From Helicobacter cetorum MIT 00-7128 (GTDB taxonomy: Bacteria; Campylobacterota; Campylobacteria; Campylobacterales; Helicobacteraceae): a stretch of DNA of 64,000 bases. Where the stretch lies: positions 992,001-1,056,000 of the forward strand of contig NC_017737.1 of the NCBI RefSeq assembly GCF_000259255.1, written 5' to 3'. A program made the translations under genes and the position numbers. Of the stretch, positions 1 through 7,965 are shown piece after piece (the first letter of the stretch is position 1; every line of letters begins with the position of its first letter). The notes beneath the pieces are model-generated. The model worked only from the letters and a program-made list of their open reading frames with translations, had not been told where the DNA came from and made no database searches.

Positions 1-450
1 ACCGGCAGTCTCCCAATAATGGGCTGCGCCATGGTAATGCTCTTCCATTTCCTCAATGCTAATTTCTAAACTCTCTTTAACAGATTTTAAATCCTTACCA
101 TCTATTATCATAGACAAGCCATTGCGTGTGAAGTCATCTTCAATTTGAGCTACACGGCTTTCTAAAGATAACACACCATCTTTTCTTGCTAAAGTAGCCA
201 ATTCTATGAGATTAGCAATCGTTTCATTAAGATTGATTTTTGGGTTTAAAAAAACGATTTTAATTTCCTTATAAGCCGCCTTAATCGCCCTTGCATGAGT
301 GCCTGTCATAGCTGCAAAGAGCGAAGTGGGGATAATGATAATACATGAGCTTAAGTGAATGATATGCAACGGGTTGCCATCTTCTAAAATATCGCCTAGT
401 GAAATGGAGGCAACTGCTAAAACTAAACCTAAGATTGATGATAAATCCAA
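1..450 (-). CDS. motA: Flagellar motor stator protein MotA (N-terminal 150 codons, cut by window edge)
   Basis: MotA is the inner-membrane proton-channel subunit that works with MotB as the flagellar stator. The visible part begins MDLSSILGLVLAVAS, a first membrane segment, followed by a cytoplasmic stretch containing HIIHLSSCIIIIPTSLFAA and the E/D-rich segment ISIEEMEEHYHGAAHYW, typical of the epsilonproteobacterial protein. The start is TTG at 450, preceded by AAGGGG about six bases upstream. No ATG fits the conserved N-terminus. The gene lies 10 bases downstream of the ThiF-like gene on the same strand, so it is probably co-transcribed with it. The C-terminal half, including the torque-generating loop and segments 3-4, lies outside the window. 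Confidence 0.93.
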   Translation of the reverse strand, partial: MDLSSILGLVLAVASISLGDILEDGNPLHIIHLSSCIIIIPTSLFAAMTGTHARAIKAAYKEIKIVFLNPKINLNETIANLIELATLARKDGVLSLESRVAQIEDDFTRNGLSMIIDGKDLKSVKESLEISIEEMEEHYHGAAHYWETAG

Positions 451-460
451 ATTCTACCCC

Positions 461-1237
461 TTATGATTCATAGTCTTGTAAATGTGTGATTTTATGAGTG
501 CCACAAACTCGGCATTCTGGATTTTTGAAGACTTGAATTTTTCTAAAATCCATTGTTTTGGTATCTACACTAAGCAAAGTGTTTGTCAATAAGCTATCAA
601 ATCCTAAAAAGTATTTGATAGCTTCACTTGCTTGAATGCACCCTAAAATTCCGGGCAAAACCCCAAAAAGCCCCGCTTTAAAAATAGGGTTTAATTCCTT
701 TTTAGGGGGCTTATCAAACGCACAAGCTAGACATGCGCTTTTAGTGGGTAAAATCGTTAAGCTTTGACCCCTATATTTTAAAACGCCTGCGTGCGAATAG
801 GGTTTATTAGCCAATATACAAGCATCATTGATTAAAAATTTAGCGCTAAAGTTATCGGTTGCATCAATGATAAAATCGTAAGGTTCTATCAAAGAAAGGG
901 CGTTAGTAGCGTTAAAACATTCTTCAAAGGTTTCTATTTTAACATCAGTATTTAGGGCATTTAGACGCTTTTTAGCTGAAAGCACTTTAGGCTGGTTTAA
1001 AAAATCTTCAGAGTGAATGACTTGACGCTGAAGATTGCTTAAATCCACTTTATCAAAATCTACAATACCTATTTTCCCTATTCCAGCTGCGCATAAATAC
1101 ATTAAAATAGGCGAGCCAAGCCCCCCAGCTCCAATAACTAGAACACTAGATTTTAAAAGCTTTAATTGCCCTTCTTCGCCAACATCTTCTAGCATAATAT
1201 GGCGTAAATAACGCTCTTTTTGGGTTTGATTGAGCAT
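461..1237 (-). CDS. ThiF/MoeB-type E1-like adenylyltransferase
   Basis: The 258-aa protein adenylates the C-terminal glycine of a ubiquitin-like sulfur carrier (ThiS or MoaD type) in thiamine or molybdopterin biosynthesis. A nucleotide-binding GAGGLGSP lies near residue 37, then DFDKVDLSNLQRQ, which holds the ATP-binding Asp/Asn/Arg set, and DATDNF. A structural zinc site is formed by CLAC and a C-terminal CRVC. The length (about 250 aa) fits MoeB or ThiF without a rhodanese domain. It matches the gene next to motA in H. pylori (HP0814, from memory). Whether the partner is ThiS or MoaD cannot be read from this sequence. Its start lies one base after the stop of the MBL hydrolase gene, so the pair is coupled. 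Confidence 0.9.
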   Translation of the reverse strand: MLNQTQKERYLRHIMLEDVGEEGQLKLLKSSVLVIGAGGLGSPILMYLCAAGIGKIGIVDFDKVDLSNLQRQVIHSEDFLNQPKVLSAKKRLNALNTDVKIETFEECFNATNALSLIEPYDFIIDATDNFSAKFLINDACILANKPYSHAGVLKYRGQSLTILPTKSACLACAFDKPPKKELNPIFKAGLFGVLPGILGCIQASEAIKYFLGFDSLLTNTLLSVDTKTMDFRKIQVFKNPECRVCGTHKITHLQDYES

Positions 1238-1238
1238 G

Positions 1239-1856
1239 TTAGGCTATCCTTGAAACCCAAGCTTTAGAATGCTCTCTTTCGGCAAAAAAGCTTGTTTTAT
1301 CCCCATGTCCGGGATAAATATCTAAATCTTTAGAAAAATCTAAATTTTGAAATCTCAACAAGGATTCTTTCATGTCTTTTGCATTAGAATAGGGGAAATC
1401 ATAGCGCCCAATACTGCGATAAAAGATAAAATCTCCGCTAAAAATTGCTCCCTCTATTTCTATAATAGAACAGCCCGGTGTGTGTCCGGGAAAATGCCAA
1501 TATTTAACTTCAATGCCCTCTATATTCAAAGGGGTGCAATTTTTATTGCAAGGCACACTAAAAGTGGGGCTAAAGGTAGGCACACCTAAATTAAAAATGT
1601 CATTTTCTAGCATAAATACATCATCTTTAGGGGCATAAATAGGGGTATTTTTAAGAAGTTTTTGTAAATTAGCGCTATCCCATACATGGTCATAATGCCC
1701 ATGAGTGATTAAAATGGCTTTAGGGTTTTTAGCATTTTCTAAAATCCACTCGCTACTAGAAAAACCGGGGTCTATAATAAAATCTATAGCATTGTCTAAC
1801 TTGACAATATAGGTATTTTCTTCTACAGAGCCAAAGGCACGCCTTAAAATTTTCAT
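1239..1856 (-). CDS. Metallo-beta-lactamase-fold hydrolase (glyoxalase II-like)
   Basis: This is a 205-aa cytosolic MBL-fold hydrolase. Metal ligands are visible as THGHYDH (HxHxDH), HFPGHTPG, SGDFIF and YPGHGD, the order seen in glyoxalase II-like single-domain enzymes (HP0813-like in H. pylori, from memory). The substrate is unknown; a thioester such as S-lactoylglutathione is only one option, and the C-terminal glutathione-binding domain of true glyoxalase II is absent. I chose the ATG at 1856 because CTTTTGGAG lies about eight bases upstream and the protein then starts MKILRRAFGS, as in the family. An upstream in-frame codon at 1928 would add 24 non-conserved residues. It is the first gene of the leftward MBL-thiF-motA operon. 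Confidence 0.88.
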   Translation of the reverse strand: MKILRRAFGSVEENTYIVKLDNAIDFIIDPGFSSSEWILENAKNPKAILITHGHYDHVWDSANLQKLLKNTPIYAPKDDVFMLENDIFNLGVPTFSPTFSVPCNKNCTPLNIEGIEVKYWHFPGHTPGCSIIEIEGAIFSGDFIFYRSIGRYDFPYSNAKDMKESLLRFQNLDFSKDLDIYPGHGDKTSFFAEREHSKAWVSRIA

Positions 1857-1941
1857 GCAAGTTCTCCAAAAGATTTGCGTTATTGTTTGAGAGTTTTTGC
1901 TACTTTTAAAAACCCCTTTAAAAAGCAACGACTATCTCAAT

Positions 1942-1950
1942 ATAATAGCA
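1942..1950 (-). promoter_or_regulatory. Candidate sigma-80 extended -10 (TGCTATTAT) for the MBL-thiF-motA operon
   Basis: Read on the minus strand, TGCTATTAT fits the Helicobacter extended -10 pattern TGnTAnnAT. It lies about 85 bases upstream of the MBL gene start. The assignment rests on motif and position only. Confidence 0.4.
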
Positions 1951-1970
1951 CAAAAATATAGTAATTTTTG

Positions 1971-1976
1971 TAGAAT
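1971..1976 (+). promoter_or_regulatory. Candidate -10 (TAGAAT) for the MidA-like gene
   Basis: TAGAAT on the plus strand sits 57 bases before the GTG start of the methyltransferase gene, in the divergent 176-bp spacer. A T-rich run precedes it, as is usual for H. pylori promoters, which rarely have a clear -35. Confidence 0.35.
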
Positions 1977-2032
1977 ATTTGAATAATTTTGGCGTTTAAA
2001 GGGCGCTCATATTTTAAAACTAAAGGATAGAA

Positions 2033-3043
2033 GTGCGCTCATTTGGAAATTATATGCAAGATTGGCTTTATGGTAAAAAGGGGTATTATAGAAAGGCAAT
2101 CGTAGGAAAGAAAGGGGATTTTTATACTTCAGTATCTTCAAGCAAGTTTTTTGGTGGCACGATTGCTTTTTATATTTTAAAGCTTTTAGAGCAAGAAAAA
2201 TTATCTTTACCCTTAAAAGTCATAGAAATTGGCGCTCATTATGGGGAATGCCTTTTAGATGTGGCAAAATTTTTGGATACTTTAGGTATTGAAGTGGTCT
2301 CAAAGTGTGAATTTATTAGCATTGAGCCTTTAGAAGAGTTGCAACAAATCCAGCAATCACTCTTTAAAGATTCGTTTCATTTTTATGCTACAACTCTAAA
2401 AGATTTGCATATTTCTAAGCAAGATAATGTATTTGTGTTTTCTAATGAGCTTTTTGATGCGTTTGCATGTGAGATTATTAAGGATAATCAAATGCTCTTT
2501 GTTGATGAAAAACATATGGGGGTGTGGGATAAGATTGATGAGCCAACAAGCGAGCTTTTAGCAACGCTTAAGATTAAAGAGGGGCATATTCCATTAGATT
2601 TGCATAGCTTTTTCAAAGAGCTGTTTGAAAGGTTGAATAAAGCGCATCAATGGATGTTTTTAAGCTTTGATTATGGCGATGAAAAGCCAAGAAAAGACAT
2701 GCATTTAAGGGCGTATAAAGAGCATAGGGTATTAGACTTTCAAGATATTTTAAACAATCTTTCTAATTTGTATCAGCAAAGCGATTTAACTTATGATGTG
2801 GATTTTTCGCTAATACGCTCTATTGTAGAGAGTGGGGGAGGGCATTTTTCTTTTTATAAAACACAAGCTCAAGCATTATTAGATATGGGGCTTATGGAGC
2901 TATTAGAATTGTTTTCTCAAAGTGTAGGCTATGAAAAATATTTAAAAGAAGTGGCTAAAGTCAAGCCCTTGATTAGTCCGGGCGCTTTAGGAGAGCGCTT
3001 TAAGGCAATAGAATTTGTTAAAAAGGCTAGTGAATTTCAATAA
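2033..3043 (+). CDS. MidA/NDUFAF7-family SAM-dependent methyltransferase (DUF185)
   Basis: This 336-aa protein has the layout of the MidA/NDUFAF7 family: an N-terminal GDFYTS segment (the family's GDF-Y-TS signature), a SAM-binding motif VIEIGAHYGECLLDV, an acidic SNELFDAFA strand, and a C-terminal KPLISPGALGERFKAIEF block. NDUFAF7 dimethylates a complex I arginine in mitochondria. In bacteria the substrate is not settled, so only the fold and cofactor are firm. Translation starts at GTG (2033), with AAAGGA six bases upstream. It is monocistronic and divergent from the MBL operon. It is equivalent to HP0812 in H. pylori by position next to HP0813-0815 (from memory). Confidence 0.85.
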   Translation: MRSFGNYMQDWLYGKKGYYRKAIVGKKGDFYTSVSSSKFFGGTIAFYILKLLEQEKLSLPLKVIEIGAHYGECLLDVAKFLDTLGIEVVSKCEFISIEPLEELQQIQQSLFKDSFHFYATTLKDLHISKQDNVFVFSNELFDAFACEIIKDNQMLFVDEKHMGVWDKIDEPTSELLATLKIKEGHIPLDLHSFFKELFERLNKAHQWMFLSFDYGDEKPRKDMHLRAYKEHRVLDFQDILNNLSNLYQQSDLTYDVDFSLIRSIVESGGGHFSFYKTQAQALLDMGLMELLELFSQSVGYEKYLKEVAKVKPLISPGALGERFKAIEFVKKASEFQ

Positions 3044-3168
3044 GGTGTTTTTATGCGAAATTAACGCATTGTAAAATAATGGCTATTCACGCATACTAAG
3101 GCTTAAGATTTTAGAGGCACTAAGGACTTAAGGGACTTCTATAAGCCCTTTTACTTTAGATAGCTTTC

Positions 3169-3249
3169 TTATATTCTTATATTCTTATTTAACACCATTT
3201 GCCCTTGTATGCGAGTGAGTTCAAATTCTTGGGATATTTTAGCGAGTAA
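3169..3249 (-). other. In-frame coding remnant downstream of the fic1 stop codon
   Basis: Beyond the TAG that ends the first Fic gene, the same frame stays open for 26 codons to a TAA at 3169-3171. It reads LLAKISQEFELTRIQGQMVL at its start. This aligns with the C-terminal helix of the neighbouring paralogue (LLGIIKHCQKIELEKI): both have K, then Q, then EL and I at matching spacing. The stretch looks like a former C-terminus cut off by a nonsense codon. Its last codons overlap a short tandem repeat of CTTATATT units (3168-3190). Confidence 0.55.
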
Positions 3250-3876
3250 CTACAAGCTCTCTACATTGTGCGTATCTAACGCTTTGATGTAAGGTTCTTT
3301 TTGCTCTTTAGTAATCACAAATGGCACTAAATTTTGCTCTAAAGTGCTATAAAAAACTAGCATTCTACCCACTCTGCCATTACCATCGCTAAAAGGGTGT
3401 ATTCTTTCAAACAAAATATGTTGTTCTAAAATGGCTTTTAGCTTTTCTTCTTTGTCTTGTAAGCTATTCATTTTGTAATTGAGATTATCGCACCACTCTT
3501 TCATAGCCATAGGCACTTGAAAATGTGGTGAAGTTTTAAAACTAGCCCCTAAAATCATATTATCAGTAGTTTTAAAAGCCCCCTTATTAGGGAGTAAAAA
3601 ATTCATTAAAATAGAATGTAATTCTTTCACAAAAAAGCTATCAATACTCTGTTTCTTATTTAGACTTTCTAATAAAAAGGGGAGCATATTTTGATAGTTT
3701 TTTACTTTAAAGAATGCTCTTTGGGGCATAACTCTTGGAATGTATTCGGTCGTTAAAATACTTATGGTTTCAGCAAGGCTTAGAGGGTTGTTTTCAATAG
3801 CGGTGCTGTGATGTGCCATTCTAATGGTTAAATCCATAGCATAGTCGTTAAATTCTAGTAGTTCTTTGTAGTTCAT
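3250..3876 (-). CDS. Fic-family AMPylase-like protein, paralogue 1 (C-terminally truncated by TAG)
   Basis: This 208-aa Fic protein carries the catalytic motif HPFSDGNGRVGR at residues 160-171, with the catalytic His and the anion-binding GNGR loop intact. Fic enzymes usually transfer AMP from ATP to a target hydroxyl. Residues 24-29 read STAIEN, matching the inhibitory helix consensus (S/T)xxxE(G/N) of N-terminally autoinhibited class II Fic proteins. The start is the ATG at 3876 (MNYKELLEF), preceded by AAGGA at a good distance; an ATG 24 bases further out lacks such a site. The gene ends at a TAG (3250-3252), after which paralogue-like coding sequence continues in frame. It is 92 bp downstream of paralogue 2. 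The first 23 residues are identical to those of paralogue 2. The target is unknown. Confidence 0.85.
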   Translation of the reverse strand: MNYKELLEFNDYAMDLTIRMAHHSTAIENNPLSLAETISILTTEYIPRVMPQRAFFKVKNYQNMLPFLLESLNKKQSIDSFFVKELHSILMNFLLPNKGAFKTTDNMILGASFKTSPHFQVPMAMKEWCDNLNYKMNSLQDKEEKLKAILEQHILFERIHPFSDGNGRVGRMLVFYSTLEQNLVPFVITKEQKEPYIKALDTHNVESL

Positions 3877-3968
3877 GGTATTGTCCTTAAAATATTTCAT
3901 TAGTTACCTACAAAATAAACCTTTCATCATCTTTGCCCCCTTTGTTTTTATTGCTCGCAAATCGGTTA

Positions 3969-4736
3969 TTATAAGGGTATTTGGGGTTTAGGTTTGGTAG
4001 TATTGGCTTTATTGCCATTTTGCAAATTTTGGCGTCTTTCTTTAAAAATAATGCTGTAGCGTTCAATCTTTTCTAATTCTATCTTTTGACAATGCTTGAT
4101 AATACCAAGCAAGGCATTGGTATCTTGCTCTCTCATAGCATTCATGTATTCACTTCTAGTAGTTACTTCAATCACAAAGGGCGTTAAATGTGCTTTGATA
4201 GTTTGATAAAACATTAAAGCTCTTCCTGTCCTACCATTACCATCTGTAAAAGGGTGGATTTCTTCAAATTCTATATGGTGTTCTACTATCTTTTTTAATT
4301 TCTCTTCATCACTCAAATTTAATGCCAAATCATTTTGTATTTTTAAACACAATTCATTAATTCTAGGTTGCACCATAGCTGGACTTGCAGTCGGCTTTTT
4401 AGCCCCGATGATTTCATTATAAGTGCTTTTAAATTTTCCAAAATCAGGTAAGATATTACGCATTAAAACAGAGTGAAAATGACAGATTAAATGCTCATCT
4501 ATAGCTTTATCTCTTTCTAAAATGTCTAAAATAAAGGGGACAAAATTACGATAATTTTCTATCTCATGCACTTCATCTAAGCTTACGGATTTAATGGGGG
4601 TTTTTCTATCAAGCAAAATACTCATCGTATCGCCTAAAGTCAGACTATTGCCTTCCATAGCGGAGTTGTGGTGTGCCATTCTAATGGTTAAATCCATAGC
4701 ATAGTCGTTAAATTCTAGTAGTTCTTTGTAATTCAT
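3969..4736 (-). CDS. Fic-family AMPylase-like protein, paralogue 2 (full length)
   Basis: This 255-aa Fic protein has HPFTDGNGRTGR at residues 161-172, the full HxFx(D/E)GNGRxxR motif, so catalysis is plausible. The putative inhibitory segment reads NSAMEGN: the key Glu is present, but the position usually Ser/Thr four residues earlier is Asn. The tail beyond residue 205 is rich in Lys and Asn and continues past where paralogue 1 ends. The ATG at 4736 is only 13 bases after the stop of the upstream Hof gene and has no Shine-Dalgarno sequence (CCCCTTTAA precedes it). Translation probably depends on coupling to the Hof gene. Function is by family only. Confidence 0.87.
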   Translation of the reverse strand: MNYKELLEFNDYAMDLTIRMAHHNSAMEGNSLTLGDTMSILLDRKTPIKSVSLDEVHEIENYRNFVPFILDILERDKAIDEHLICHFHSVLMRNILPDFGKFKSTYNEIIGAKKPTASPAMVQPRINELCLKIQNDLALNLSDEEKLKKIVEHHIEFEEIHPFTDGNGRTGRALMFYQTIKAHLTPFVIEVTTRSEYMNAMREQDTNALLGIIKHCQKIELEKIERYSIIFKERRQNLQNGNKANTTKPKPQIPL

Positions 4737-4749
4737 TTAAAGGGGTGTG

Positions 4750-6129
4750 TTAGTAGATTCTAAAGCCATAGGTTGCAGTAAACATGATATGACTTCTATC
4801 AGAATAGACATTGTGTTTTAAGGGCTGAGTGCCCGGTCCATTAGGGTCTGCTGGGACATACATGTTGCAATAGCCTATACAATAGCCCGCTTTAGTAATA
4901 TTGCCATAGTATTCTAGTTTCAAATCTAATCTAACCTTAAAGCGGTTTGAAAAATAGCTCAAAAAGAGCGCTAAACTTCTTTCATCAGCCCTTGGACTAT
5001 TAGTAATACGCCCTAAAACTTTCCAAGTAAAGCTCTTATAATGAGAACCAACATATAAAAAGCCATTAGTGGCATTTGCGCCAACAATATTGTTGATTTC
5101 AGCATCATAAATACTATTAGTCCAAATGTTATACCCTAAGGGGTCTCCATAAATACCAATATCGCCATTAGCGTTGCCAACATTCTTATAGATACTGCCT
5201 CCAAATTGCCATTTATTATAAAAAAAGCGTGTGCGTAAGAAATAAGTTTGCCCGTTTTTACCCATAGGTTCTTGCTGAAATAAGATAATATCATTCCCAC
5301 GCCCTGTTATAGGGAAAAAGGGAAAAAGCCCCACAAAAGTCCCCACAAAGCGAAAGCCCTTATCATTAAAGTTAGGATTAGTATCATAAGTGAGATTAAA
5401 CCCCGGAGCAAACATGCGCTCAAAGATAGCATAAAAATAGGGGTTGAATTTCAAGCCTTTTTTTTCATATTTCAAATCAGCAATCATAAGTGCTTTACCA
5501 CTTGTATAGTAACGCCCAAAATACCAAAACCAATCGCTTGATGCAGAGGCTCTAGCATCAGAATACATCACTCTAAATTTAGTGTCTTTGTATTTAACAA
5601 AGCCCTCAACCCCTTGGCTAAAGGAAGTGAACCAATCATAGTCTTCAGCCTCATAGCGTCCCCCTTTGACCCCAAAGCTAAATCTATCTTTTTTATAGTT
5701 GTAGCTTAAATAGGCATTATGAAACATCCAATAACGAGGCTTTTGCACATGCAAACCGCTATGACCGGCATACCAACCAATATATTCCCAAAACATTCCT
5801 GAGGCATAGGGGTCAGTGCGAGAGCCGGGTTGTCCGTTAGGAATGTTATTGCCTTGCTTAGCGGTGGAGTCATAAGGCAAAGTAGCTACCATACCCCCAA
5901 CTTCTGCTCTTAAGCCTTTGAGTAAATTCATGCTAAGGTTAAATTCGCCTAAGAGAGAAGTATAACTACCTGTAGGATAAATATCTTTTGAGGGTTGGTA
6001 TTTTTGATTATTGAAACCATACTTGGTATAGGTGCTTATCTTGCCCGTAAGATTCATATTGAAAGCTTGAGCGCTAGAAACTAGGCAAAGAAAGGATAGG
6101 GGAAAAGAAAAATGCTTTAATTTCTTCAA
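4750..6129 (-). CDS. Hof-family outer membrane protein A (last of four tandem paralogues)
   Basis: This 459-aa protein has a signal peptide (LKHFSFPLSFLCLVSSAQA, cleavage after AQA). The mature start is FNMNLTGKISTYTKYGFNNQ, which matches the SKxGFNN block of the three neighbouring paralogues. Repeated amphipathic strands rich in Tyr/Trp/Phe/Gly indicate a beta-barrel. The C-terminus ends ATYGFRIY, so the terminal aromatic is Tyr rather than the Phe of the other three. Hof proteins of H. pylori are surface porin-like proteins of uncertain substrate. The start is a TTG at 6129, preceded by GGAGTAGGG. Fic paralogue 2 begins 13 bases downstream. The exact Hof member cannot be named from the sequence alone. 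Confidence 0.85.
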   Translation of the reverse strand: MKKLKHFSFPLSFLCLVSSAQAFNMNLTGKISTYTKYGFNNQKYQPSKDIYPTGSYTSLLGEFNLSMNLLKGLRAEVGGMVATLPYDSTAKQGNNIPNGQPGSRTDPYASGMFWEYIGWYAGHSGLHVQKPRYWMFHNAYLSYNYKKDRFSFGVKGGRYEAEDYDWFTSFSQGVEGFVKYKDTKFRVMYSDARASASSDWFWYFGRYYTSGKALMIADLKYEKKGLKFNPYFYAIFERMFAPGFNLTYDTNPNFNDKGFRFVGTFVGLFPFFPITGRGNDIILFQQEPMGKNGQTYFLRTRFFYNKWQFGGSIYKNVGNANGDIGIYGDPLGYNIWTNSIYDAEINNIVGANATNGFLYVGSHYKSFTWKVLGRITNSPRADERSLALFLSYFSNRFKVRLDLKLEYYGNITKAGYCIGYCNMYVPADPNGPGTQPLKHNVYSDRSHIMFTATYGFRIY

Positions 6130-6198
6130 AAGCCCTACTCCTAAATAGAGAATATTTTAAAAATGCACAAAAAGGCATGCCAAAAGGCAAAACACTCC

Positions 6199-7845
6199 TT
6201 AGAAACTATAAGAGAAGTGTGTCATCAAGTGGCTCATATCGTTGGTAATGCTCTTGGCAATACCACCCATGTTTTGTGGACCTTGCACAAAAGCACCGGT
6301 CTCAAACAAACCATTGTTTAGGTTGAGCGGTTGTCCGTTTGGCCCAAGGAAACCGGTTCCGGGGTTGTAACCTGCACGAACTCTAAACTCTAACCATACG
6401 AGTTTCAAACCAGCTTTAATATGTTTAGTGAACTGATAATCTAAATAAGTTCCAATACCATATTCAATAGCTCTTGGAGAAGTTGTAAAGCGCTCATAGA
6501 CACTCCAACTAAACTTACCATGATTACCACCACCTTTGACATACTCAGTGAATGCATCAGCAGCGGTGATGTTATCAATAGATGCAAATCCTAGCCCATA
6601 AACACTACCAACCCATTGTTCGATACCATCAATGGCGATGGGGTTACCCCATGTTCCTAAGTTCATGTTGGGGTTACCAATGTTAAGATACGCAGCACCT
6701 ACAACAAAGTAGTTGTTAATATCAATATGCTCTCTAAGTAAGAGAGTCGCACCACCGGGACCTTGTAAGCCTCTCCATTTACCGCCATCTAGGAATGGAT
6801 CCCAAGTGTTATAACGAGCGGGTGCGTAACGACCATAGCTAGAGTTGTTCCAGCGATAGTCATACATTGCATAGAAAGTGGTTTTAAATCTAATACCCCT
6901 ACTAGCAAAGTTGGGGTTAGTGTCATGCTCTATTTTGATACCGGGTAAAGTGCCAACTTCTGGGATAAGATACAAATAGGGGTGAATCATCAAATTTTTG
7001 GTAGGGCGATAAATAATACCGGCTTTATGGATACCCCAAGGCTTTTCACGATAGTTCGCAAAGAACCATTGACCATCAACAATACCACGACCCCAAGAGC
7101 TGAGTAATTGGAGTTTTAATTTATCATTGACTTTGAAAGTTCCATAAAAACCGGTTAGCATTTGATACATCCAGTCAATTTGCTCTTGCTCGGTTACATC
7201 AAAGCGCCCTGCTACAGCATGCCATCTCTCACTATCATAGGTTAAGTTAGCCTTATAGATTGAATAGCGTCGTGAATGACCGGGTAGATACGCACTGCCC
7301 GGATAGTAGTTAGGATATGAGCCGTTCCACTCGCCCATATACATGTATTGGAAACCACGAGGGTCAATGATAGAGCCCGGACCACCGCTTTGAGCCATTA
7401 AAGCTTTGGCTGAGATACAAGTGCTCATGGGGTTAGTCAAATCAGCTTCAGAGCCATTAAATCCAACAACACTATTACATGCATCAACAGCTTGTGAACC
7501 ATCAAGCCAATAACTTGGTGGTGTGAAATCCTTTGCCCATCTATCTTGCTTGGTGCTTGCATAGGGCTGACCGCCTAAAGCACCACCTAGATTCACGCTC
7601 CATCCTCTGCCTAAATGCACAGAACCCTCTAATTTAAAAGCGATGTTGACAAAAGTATCTTGGGGGTAGATACCTTTAATGGGGTTAACGGCTGCATGGT
7701 TAAAACCTACTTTAGAGAACATGAGAAAATCCCCATGCACTTCATAAGTAATAGCACCGAGAGAACTCGTGGTGAATAAGAGCGGTAGTGTAAAGCGCTT
7801 TAACAAAGCGCTTGCAATTTTTCGTTTTTTAAATTTCTTTGGCAT
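6199..7845 (-). CDS. Hof-family outer membrane protein B
   Basis: At 548 aa this is the longest of the four tandem Hof proteins. The N-terminus has an unusually basic n-region (MPKKFKKRKIASALLKR), then a hydrophobic core ending SLGA, then TYEVHGDFLMFSKVGFNHA, the family block. The next stretch includes IKGIYPQDTFVNIAFKLEGS. The C-terminus MTHFSYSF ends in Phe for BAM-dependent barrel insertion. Two Cys pairs in the first 150 residues (DACNS, STCIS) sit in an insertion absent from paralogues A and C. GGAAGAGGA directly precedes the ATG. The spacer to protein A is 69 bp, so an operon is possible. Function: an outer membrane barrel of unknown cargo. Confidence 0.85.
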   Translation of the reverse strand: MPKKFKKRKIASALLKRFTLPLLFTTSSLGAITYEVHGDFLMFSKVGFNHAAVNPIKGIYPQDTFVNIAFKLEGSVHLGRGWSVNLGGALGGQPYASTKQDRWAKDFTPPSYWLDGSQAVDACNSVVGFNGSEADLTNPMSTCISAKALMAQSGGPGSIIDPRGFQYMYMGEWNGSYPNYYPGSAYLPGHSRRYSIYKANLTYDSERWHAVAGRFDVTEQEQIDWMYQMLTGFYGTFKVNDKLKLQLLSSWGRGIVDGQWFFANYREKPWGIHKAGIIYRPTKNLMIHPYLYLIPEVGTLPGIKIEHDTNPNFASRGIRFKTTFYAMYDYRWNNSSYGRYAPARYNTWDPFLDGGKWRGLQGPGGATLLLREHIDINNYFVVGAAYLNIGNPNMNLGTWGNPIAIDGIEQWVGSVYGLGFASIDNITAADAFTEYVKGGGNHGKFSWSVYERFTTSPRAIEYGIGTYLDYQFTKHIKAGLKLVWLEFRVRAGYNPGTGFLGPNGQPLNLNNGLFETGAFVQGPQNMGGIAKSITNDMSHLMTHFSYSF

Positions 7846-7965
7846 TCCTCTTCCTTACTTTACCTTGAAATGGACTAAAATTACTCTATGAACTAGAATA
7901 TTAGCATAAAAGAACGCATAATTTGCTTAAAATTATGCTAGTTTTTCTAAAAATTTATGAAAATT

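Noticed and set aside
1347-1589. Plus-strand open frame inside the MBL hydrolase gene
   Set aside because: It is a shadow of the minus-strand gene with no start signal or homology.
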